DNA of 64,000 bases from Burkholderia catarinensis (lineage in GTDB: Bacteria > Pseudomonadota > Gammaproteobacteria > Burkholderiales > Burkholderiaceae), in contig NZ_MDEQ02000008.1 in assembly GCF_001883705.2 (NCBI RefSeq), positions 124,001 through 188,000 of the forward strand, read 5' to 3'. The position numbers and the translations under genes were made by a program. Below the pieces are notes generated by a model, which had not been told where the DNA came from, searched no databases, and saw only the letters and a list, made by a program, of their open reading frames with translations. Of this stretch, positions 52,988-60,500 are shown one piece after another; the first letter of the stretch is position 1; each line of letters starts with the position of its first letter.

Positions 52988-53028
52988 GATCCATCGATCA
53001 AAAAATTCTATTTTTTAAGAGATCCATC
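52988..53028 (+). promoter_or_regulatory. LysR-type operator/promoter with GATCCATC repeats
   Basis: Two copies of GATCCATC (52988-52995 and 53021-53028) are 33 bp apart, about three helical turns. Between them AAAAAATTC-TATTTTTT (53000-53016) is AT-rich and almost symmetrical. The divergent gap serves the LysR gene and the acyl-CoA dehydrogenase gene. Confidence 0.55.
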
Positions 53029-53074
53029 AAAACTTATTATGGACTCAACCCATGCCGCTGACGAGACAGGATTC

Positions 53075-54247
53075 ATGAGCGCCTCCGTTTTTTCCGCCCC
53101 CGACCAGTACCAGGAAATCCGCGACGCGGTACGCAGCCTGTGCCACCAGTTTCCGGCCGAATACCACCGCAGGATCGACGAGACCCGCGGCTACCCCGAG
53201 GCCTTCGTCACGGCCCTCACCCAGGCCGGCTGGCTGGCCGCATTGATTCCGCAGGAATACGGCGGCCCGGGTCTGTCGATGGCCGAGGCGTCGGTCATCA
53301 TGGAAGAGATCAACCGCTCCGGCGGCAATTCGGGCGCATGCCACGGCCAGATGTACGTGATGAACACCATCGTGTTCAGCGGCACCGAAGCGCAGAAACA
53401 GCGCTACCTGCCCCGCATCGCGTCGGGCGAACTGCGCGTGCAGTCGATGGGCGTGACCGAGCCCACCACGGGCAGCGACACCACCAGGCTCAGGACCACG
53501 GCCGTGAAGCAGGACGGCCGCTGGATCGTCAACGGCCAGAAGGTCTGGATCTCGCGGGTCCAGCACAGCGACCTGCTGATCCTGCTCGCGCGCACCACGC
53601 CGCTGGACCAGGTGCAGAAGAAGAGCGACGGGCTGTCGTGCTTCATCGTCGAGCTGGACCAGGCGATCGGCAACGGCCTCACGGTTCGCCCGATCCCCAA
53701 CATGGTCAACCACGAGACCAACGAACTGTTCTTCGACAACCTGGAGCTGCCGGAAGACGCACTGCTCGGAACCGAGGGCAAGGGGCTGAAGGTCATCTTC
53801 GACGGCCTGAACGCCGAGCGCACGCTGATCGCGGCCGAGTGCATCGGCGACGGCTACTGGTTCCTCGAAAAAGCGCGCGACTACGCGAGCGAGCGCAAGG
53901 TGTTCGGCCGCCCGATCGGGCAGAACCAGGGCATCCAGTTTCCGCTGGCCGAATCGTTCATCGAGCTGGAGGCCGCGAACCTGATGCGCTGGCGCGCCTG
54001 CGAGAAAATCGATGCGCGCCAGAACGCGGGCGTCGAGGCCAACATGGCCAAGTACCTGGCCGCCAAGGCAAGCTGGGAAGCGGCCAATGCGTGCCTGCAG
54101 ACACACGGCGGCTTCGGCTTTGCATGCGAATACGACGTGGAGCGCAAATTCCGCGAAACGCGCCTGTACCAGGTCGCGCCCATCTCCACCAACATGATCC
54201 TCGGACATGTGGCCGAGCACGTGCTGCAACTCCCCCGTTCCTACTGA
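53075..54247 (+). CDS. Acyl-CoA dehydrogenase (itaconate-cluster type)
   Basis: The ATG at 53075 has CAGGA upstream; an ATG at 53039 is possible. The 390-residue flavoprotein has MGVTEPTTGSDTTRLRTTA, WIVNGQKVWISRVQHSDLLILLART and CLQTHGGFGFACEYDVERKFRETRLYQVAPISTN. The usual catalytic Glu in YEGT/SEI is not at its place: the segment reads LYQVAPIST. The same form is known to me from itaconate-cluster homologues, where the enzyme's step is undefined. First gene of the operon. Confidence 0.85.
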   Translation: MSASVFSAPDQYQEIRDAVRSLCHQFPAEYHRRIDETRGYPEAFVTALTQAGWLAALIPQEYGGPGLSMAEASVIMEEINRSGGNSGACHGQMYVMNTIVFSGTEAQKQRYLPRIASGELRVQSMGVTEPTTGSDTTRLRTTAVKQDGRWIVNGQKVWISRVQHSDLLILLARTTPLDQVQKKSDGLSCFIVELDQAIGNGLTVRPIPNMVNHETNELFFDNLELPEDALLGTEGKGLKVIFDGLNAERTLIAAECIGDGYWFLEKARDYASERKVFGRPIGQNQGIQFPLAESFIELEAANLMRWRACEKIDARQNAGVEANMAKYLAAKASWEAANACLQTHGGFGFACEYDVERKFRETRLYQVAPISTNMILGHVAEHVLQLPRSY

Positions 54248-54267
54248 TTCCGGAAGGATTCCTCTCC

Positions 54268-54291
54268 ATGATCGAGCGCGAAACGACATGA
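54268..54291 (+). other. Possible seven-codon leader ORF
   Basis: ATG ATC GAG CGC GAA ACG ACA TGA lies after GGAAGGA and its stop overlaps the ATG of the hydratase gene at 54288 as ATGA. It may couple translation of that gene, which has only a weak ribosome site of its own. Confidence 0.35.
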
Positions 54292-55151
54292 GTCTCGAGC
54301 ATCCCGAATCCTTCGACGCGTGGGTCGGCCGCAGCGAGCACATTGCGGACCACGTTACCCGGGCGCCCATCCGCCTGCTGCAGGCGACGCTGGACCACGC
54401 GGACGCATCCGCGCTGCCCGCGACGCTGCCGCCGCTGTGGCACTGGCTGTACTTCCTGCCCGGCGAGCGTCAATCGAACCTCGGCGTCGACGGTCACCCG
54501 CAACGCGGCGGCTTCCTGCCGCCGGTCACGCTGCCGCGCCGCATGTGGGCCGGCGGACGGCTGCGGTTCCTGCGCCCGCTGGCCGTCGATGCGCCCGTGC
54601 AGCGCCGCTCCACGATCCGCAGCGTGCAGGGCAAGTCAGGCCGCAGCGGCCGGCTGGTTTTCGTTACCGTGCTGCACGAAATCGGCGACGCCGAAGGCGT
54701 GGCCATCCGCGAAGAACAGGACATCGTGTATCGCGACGCGCCGCCTCCCGCCGCTGCCGGCGCACCGGCGCCCCAGCCGGCACCGGCGCCGGCGCCTGCC
54801 GACGAGCAGTATTCGCGCGTCGTCACCCCCGATCCGGTGCTGCTGATGCGCTTTTCCGCGCTCACCTTCAACGGCCACCGGATCCACTACGACCGGCCCT
54901 ACGCGATGCAGGAAGAAGGCTATCCGGGCCTGGTGGTGCATGGCCCGCTGATCGCGATGCTGCTGATGGAAGAACTGCGCCGTACGCACCCCGGCAAGAT
55001 CGTGCGCCGCTTCGAGTTCAAGGCCGTCAGCCCGTTGTTCGACACCGCGCCGTTCACGGTGAACGGCACGCTCGAAGGTCATGCCGCGCGCCTGTGGGCA
55101 CGCGGCCCGCAAGGACAGCTGGCCATGCAGGCCGGCGCTGAACTGGAATAG
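54288..55151 (+). CDS. ich: Itaconyl-CoA hydratase-like MaoC/FAS1-type protein
   Basis: A 287-residue protein with two hot-dog-like halves linked by a Pro/Ala-rich segment (residues about 152-172). The second half has RFSALTFNGHRIHYDRPYAMQEEGYPGLVVHGPLIAMLL, the MaoC/mesaconyl-CoA hydratase signature with the catalytic Asn-His pair. Its place between the acyl-CoA dehydrogenase and a family III CoA-transferase gene is that of Ich, which adds water to itaconyl-CoA to give citramalyl-CoA. Symbol assigned by context. Confidence 0.8.
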   Translation: MSLEHPESFDAWVGRSEHIADHVTRAPIRLLQATLDHADASALPATLPPLWHWLYFLPGERQSNLGVDGHPQRGGFLPPVTLPRRMWAGGRLRFLRPLAVDAPVQRRSTIRSVQGKSGRSGRLVFVTVLHEIGDAEGVAIREEQDIVYRDAPPPAAAGAPAPQPAPAPAPADEQYSRVVTPDPVLLMRFSALTFNGHRIHYDRPYAMQEEGYPGLVVHGPLIAMLLMEELRRTHPGKIVRRFEFKAVSPLFDTAPFTVNGTLEGHAARLWARGPQGQLAMQAGAELE

Positions 55152-55161
55152 CGACCCAATC

Positions 55162-56352
55162 ATGCAAGCTCAACAAGGCCCCCTGAGCGGGATGACCGTC
55201 GTCGCGCTCGAACACGCGATCGCCGCGCCGTTCTGCACGCGCCAGCTCGCCGACCTCGGCGCGCGCGTCATCAAGGTGGAACGCCCCGGCGTCGGCGATT
55301 TCGCGCGCGCCTACGATCACCGGACGCGCGGTCTCGCGTCGCACTTCGTGTGGACCAACCGCTCGAAGGAAAGCCTCACGCTGGACCTGAAGCAACCCGC
55401 CGCGCAGGACGTACTGGGCGAGCTCGTGGCCCGGGCCGACGTGCTGGTGCAGAACCTCGCGCCCGGCGCGGCCGCACGCATGGGCCTGTCGTTCGACGCG
55501 CTGCATGCGAAGCATCCGCGGCTCATCGTCTGCGACATCTCGGGCTACGGCGCCGACGGCCCGTACCGCGACAAGAAAGCCTACGATCTGCTGATCCAGA
55601 GCGAGGCGGCGTTCCTGTCGATCACGGGCACGGCCGACGAGCCCAGCAAGGCCGGCAATTCGATTGCCGACATCGCGGCGGGCATGTATGCGTACACGGG
55701 CATCCTCAGCGCGCTCCTGCAGCGCGGCGTCACGGGCACCGGCTCGCACGTGGAAATCTCGATGCTCGAAGCGCTGGCCGAGTGGATGGGCTTCCCGATG
55801 TACTACGCATACGACGGCCAGCAGCAGCCGGGCCGCAACGGCGCGGCGCACGCGACCATCTACCCGTACGGCCCGTTCACGGCGGGCGACGGCCGGGTGG
55901 TGATGCTCGGCCTGCAAAACGAGCGCGAATGGAAAGCGTTCTGCGACGTCGTGCTGCTCGACCCGGAACTCGCGACCGACCCGCGCTTCGACGCCAACGT
56001 GCGCCGCTCGGAGCATCGTGCCGAACTGAAGGCCGTGATCGAACAGGCGTTTGCCCCCCTCACCGCGCAGGACGTGATTGCGCGCCTGGACGAAGCGCAG
56101 ATCGCCAACGCCGCCGTCAATCAGGTGGGCGATCTCTGGACGCATCCTCAATTGCATGCACGCCGGCGCTTTCGCACCATCGACTCGCCGGCCGGCGAAC
56201 TGCAGGCATTGCTGCCGCCCGCCACCGTCGACAGCTTCGACGTGCGCATGGATCCGGTGCCCGCGCTGGGCGAACACAGCGCGGCCATCCTGCGCGAACT
56301 CGGGCGCACCGACGCCGACATCGAACAATTGCGCGCCGCCGGCGCGATCTGA
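55162..56352 (+). CDS. ict: Family III CoA-transferase, itaconate CoA-transferase-like
   Basis: A 396-residue CaiB/BaiF-type protein. GMTVVALEHAIAAPFCTRQLADLGARVIKVERPGVGDFAR is the diagnostic N terminus and the catalytic Asp lies in KKAYDLLIQSEAAFLSITG. WTNRSKESLTLDLK and NGAAHATIYPYGPF are also typical. Ten bp after the hydratase gene. In the itaconate pathway Ict makes itaconyl-CoA from succinyl-CoA; formyl- or mesaconate-type substrates are alternatives. Confidence 0.82.
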   Translation: MQAQQGPLSGMTVVALEHAIAAPFCTRQLADLGARVIKVERPGVGDFARAYDHRTRGLASHFVWTNRSKESLTLDLKQPAAQDVLGELVARADVLVQNLAPGAAARMGLSFDALHAKHPRLIVCDISGYGADGPYRDKKAYDLLIQSEAAFLSITGTADEPSKAGNSIADIAAGMYAYTGILSALLQRGVTGTGSHVEISMLEALAEWMGFPMYYAYDGQQQPGRNGAAHATIYPYGPFTAGDGRVVMLGLQNEREWKAFCDVVLLDPELATDPRFDANVRRSEHRAELKAVIEQAFAPLTAQDVIARLDEAQIANAAVNQVGDLWTHPQLHARRRFRTIDSPAGELQALLPPATVDSFDVRMDPVPALGEHSAAILRELGRTDADIEQLRAAGAI

Positions 56353-56355
56353 ACC

Positions 56356-57207
56356 ATGTCCATGCCGCTCTCCCCCGTCCATCACGCGCGCAGCCTCCTG
56401 TTCGTGCCGGCCACCCGGCCCGAGCGCTTTGCCAAGGCACTGGATTCGGCGGCCGACTGCATCGTCGTCGATCTCGAGGATGCGGTCGGCCCCGACAGCA
56501 AGGACAGCGCGCGCGCGCAACTCGCGCAGCACCTTCCGCTGCTGACGCCCGAGCAGCGATCGCGCACCGTCGTGCGCGTGAACGCCGTCGACACGCCGTG
56601 GCACGACCCGGACATCGCGCTGCTGCGCGACTGGACCAGGCAACGCGTGACCGTGATGCTGCCCAAGTCCGAAGACGCGGGCGCGCTGCGCCGCGTCGCG
56701 CAACAGCTCGGCGGGCATGCGCAACTCGTGGCGCTGGTCGAATCGCTGGCCGGGCTCGATGCGGCCGACGCGCTGGCGCGCGACCCGCAGGTCGTGCGCG
56801 TCGCGTTCGGTCACCTCGATTTCCAGCTCGACCTGGGGATGCGCGCGACGCCGGACGAACCGGAGCTGGCCTTTGCGCGCAATGCGCTCGTGGTCGCATC
56901 GCGGCGCGCCCGGCTGCCCGCACCGATCGACGGCGTGACCACGCGCACCGACGACGCCGGGCGTCTGGCGGCCGATGCCCGGCGCGCACGCGCGTTCGGT
57001 TTCGGCGGCAAGCTGTGCATCCACCCGGCCCAGGTCGCCGGCGTGAACGACGCGATGGGTTATTCGGAAGACGAGCAGGCGTGGGCGCGCCGCGTGATCG
57101 ACGAAGCCGCGAACCACAACGGCGCGGCCTTCAGCCTGGACGGCCGCATGGTCGATCTCCCGGTCATTCGCGCGGCCGAAACGATCGTCGCCGGCTCACG
57201 AAAATGA
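56356..57207 (+). CDS. ccl: CitE/HpcH-family lyase, citramalyl-CoA lyase-like
   Basis: A 283-residue protein three bases after the CoA-transferase gene. RSLLFVPATRPERFAKALDSAADCIVVDLEDAV (metal-binding Glu and Asp), VVRVNAVDTPWHDPD and FGFGGKLCIHPAQV define the CitE-like lyase family. In this operon it should cleave citramalyl-CoA to acetyl-CoA and pyruvate, the last step of itaconate breakdown. Substrate inferred from context. Confidence 0.87.
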   Translation: MSMPLSPVHHARSLLFVPATRPERFAKALDSAADCIVVDLEDAVGPDSKDSARAQLAQHLPLLTPEQRSRTVVRVNAVDTPWHDPDIALLRDWTRQRVTVMLPKSEDAGALRRVAQQLGGHAQLVALVESLAGLDAADALARDPQVVRVAFGHLDFQLDLGMRATPDEPELAFARNALVVASRRARLPAPIDGVTTRTDDAGRLAADARRARAFGFGGKLCIHPAQVAGVNDAMGYSEDEQAWARRVIDEAANHNGAAFSLDGRMVDLPVIRAAETIVAGSRK

Positions 57208-57315
57208 TCGTTGCGCGGCACGACCCGCGACATCGATGACCGGCGTCGCGACAGCGTGCGGCTCACGCCGAACGCGGCGGCGGGCCGGCCATTCCGACAG
57301 GTAGCCGCGCATGGG

Positions 57316-57355
57316 AAGAAAAATGGGCAGCGTCCGACATCCGGACGCCGCCCAT
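57316..57355 (-). terminator. Rho-independent terminator downstream of uvrA
   Basis: ATGGGC-A-GCGTCCG / CGGACGC-C-GCCCAT (57323-57355) is a 13-bp stem with one mismatch and a 4-5 nt loop. On the minus strand it is followed by T-rich sequence (complement of GAAGAAAA at 57316-57323). It can end the uvrA transcript and perhaps the converging ccl operon. The rest of 57208-57550 has no gene. Confidence 0.7.
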
Positions 57356-57550
57356 CGTTTCGAGCCGAAAGACGCTCGCGCGCCCCCGGACAGGTTTCCC
57401 AATCAGCGTTCGACAGCCCGCAGGCGGGTCGGCCCGGCCGCCTTCATCGCCGTTTCCGCTCGCGCAGCGCGGCCAGCGGTTGCCGCGCGGGTTCTGCGTC
57501 CGGCACGTCGATGGTCGGAGCCATGAACTTCGCGGCCTGCTCGCGCCGGC

Positions 57551-60500
57551 TCAACCGACTCGCGCTTCTCCCCGACGCTCGGCTTCCCCCTCATCCGCCC
57601 CCGTTCGCGCAAGCACCGGCTTGAGCGCCTGCCCGGTATGGCTCGCCCTCACCTGCACGAGCGCTTCCGGCGGTGCGGCCGCGACGATCGTGCCGCCGCC
57701 CACGCCGCCTTCCGGCCCGAGATCGATGATCCAGTCGGCTTCCGCGATCACGTCGAGGTCATGCTCGATCACGACGACGCTGTGCCCCGCATCGACGAGC
57801 CGGTGCAGCACGCGAATCAGCTTCGCTACGTCCGCCATGTGCAGGCCGACCGTCGGTTCGTCGAGCACGTACAGCGTATGCGGCGCCTTCTGGCCGCGCC
57901 GCGTGATGTCGTCGCGCACCTTCGTCAGCTCGGTGACGAGCTTGATGCGCTGCGCCTCGCCGCCGGACAACGTCGGCGACGGCTGGCCGAGCGTCAGGTA
58001 ACCGAGGCCGACGTCCTTCATCAGTTGCAGCGGATGCGCGATGTTCGAGATCGGCGCAAAGAACTCCACGGCCTCGTCGATCTCCATCGTCAGCACGTCG
58101 CCGATATTCCGGCCGCGCCACGTGACGGCGAGCGTCTCCGGGTTGAAGCGCTGCCCGTGACATACGTCGCACGGCACCTTCACATCGGGCAGGAAGCTCA
58201 TGCCGATCGTGCGCACGCCTTGCCCTTCGCACGCGGGGCACCGCCCGTCGCCGGTATTGAACGAGAAACGCGACGCCGTATAGCCGCGCGCGCGCGCCTC
58301 CAGCGTATCGGCAAACAGCTTGCGGATCGTGTCCCACAGGCCGATATAGGTGGCCGGGCACGAGCGCGGCGTCTTGCCGATCGGCGTCTGGTCGACTTCG
58401 AGCACGCGATCGATCTGCTCCCAGCCGCTCAGCGACTCGCAGCCCTGCCACGCATGCGTGACGTTCAGCGACGGCCGCGGCGCGCTGCGCGCGAGCACGC
58501 TCGAGCGGCGGTTGGCCGCCGGCGCGTCCTGCTGCGCGACCTTGCGCGCGCGCCGCGTGGCCGGCGACGACAGCACCGAGCGGCCGACCGCGTCGAGCAG
58601 GTTCGTCATCAGCACGTCGCGCGCGAGCGTCGACTTGCCCGAGCCGCTCACGCCCGTCACCGCGACGAGCCGCGCGAGCGGAATGCCGACCGTGACGTCG
58701 CGCAGGTTGTGCAGCCGTGCGCCATGCACGGTCAGCCAGGCCTCCGGCACCGCCTGGCCGTCCTTCTTGCCCGGCAGGCTGACGCTGCGGCGCGGCTGCA
58801 GCGGATGCGTCATCGGCTGCGCGAGCAGCCGCCCCGTCACCGAGCCGGACTGCGCGGCGAGATCGGCGACCGCGCCCTGCGCGACCAGCGTGCCGCCGCG
58901 CTTGCCGGCGCCCGGACCGATGTCGATGATGTGATCGGCGCGGCGGATCGTGTCCTCGTCATGCTCGACGACGACGAGCGTATTGCCCTTGTCGCCCAGC
59001 TTGCGCAGCGCGTCCAGCAGGATCTGGTTGTCGCGCGGATGCAGGCCGATCGTCGGTTCGTCGAGCACGTAGCAGACGCCCTGCAGGTTGCTGCCGAGCT
59101 GCGCGGCGAGCCGGATGCGCTGCGCTTCGCCGCCCGACAGGCTCGGCGCCGCGCGATCGAGGCTCAGGTAGCCGAGCCCGACCTCCTCGAGAAACGCGAG
59201 GCGGCTGCCGATCTCGCTGACGATGTCGCGCGCGATCTGCGCGTCGCGCCCGGTGAGTGCCAGCCCGTCGATCCAGCGGCGCGTGTCCGACACCGTCCAC
59301 TGCGCGACCTCGACGATCGGATGCGCGTCGAACGTGACCGCGCGCGCGGACGGGTTCAGCCGCGTGCCGCCGCAATCCGGGCACGGCTCGTTGCCGACGC
59401 CTTCCGGTTCCTGCTCGTCCGACGGCAGCGTCTGCTCGCGGCCGCGGCCGTCCTCGGCGAGCACCGTATCGTCGTACGCCGCGCGCTGTTCGCGCGTGAG
59501 CGTGACGCCGGTGCCGACGCAGGTCGTGCACCAGCCGTGCTTGCTGTTGTACGAGAACATCCGCGGGTCCAGCTCCGGGTAGCTCGTGCCGCACACCGGG
59601 CACGCGCGCTTGACCGACAGCACCTTGACCGCGCCGACGCGCGCGGTCGAATGATCGTTCTGCATCGCATCGTGCAGCCCGTCGAGCGGCGCGAGCAGAT
59701 GCATCACGCCCTTGCCGAGCTCGAGCGTCTCGTCGAGCACGCGCCGCAATTCGGCCTCGTTGTCCGGCGACACGACGATATCGGCCACCGGCAGCTCGAT
59801 CGTGTGCTCGCGGAAGCGGTCGAGCTTCGGCCACGGGTCGACCGTCACGAACTCGCCGTCGACGCGCAGATGCGTGCTGCCGCGCGCCTTCGCCCACTTC
59901 GCGAGATCCGTATACACGCCCTTGCGGTTGACGACGAGCGGCGCGAGCAGCCCGACGTGCTCGCCGCGATGATCGCGCAGCAACTGCGCGGCGATCGATT
60001 CGACGGACTGCGACGTGACCGGCGTGCCGTCGTGAATGCAATGCTGCAGGCCGAGCTTCACATACAGCAGCCGCAGGAAGTGCCAGACTTCGGACGTGGT
60101 CGCGACCGTGCTCTTGCGGCCGCCGCGCGACAGCCGCTGCTCGATCGCGACGGTGGGCGGAATGCCGTACACCGCGTCGACTTCGGGGCGCCCGGCCGGC
60201 TGCACGATCGAACGCGCATACGCGTTCAGCGATTCGAGGTAACGGCGCTGGCCTTCGTGGAACAGGATGTCGAACGCGAGCGTCGACTTGCCGGAACCCG
60301 ACACGCCGGTGATCACGTTGAACTTGCCGTGCGGGATGTCGACGTCGAGCGCCTTCAGGTTGTGCTCGCGCGCGTTGACGATCCGCACGACGTCCTCGCC
60401 TTCGATCGCACGCCGCTCGCGCGCGGCATTCAGCACGGACTGCAGCGGCACGCCTTCGTCGGCGCGCGCCGCTTCGGCATCCATCGCGCGGTCGTACTGC

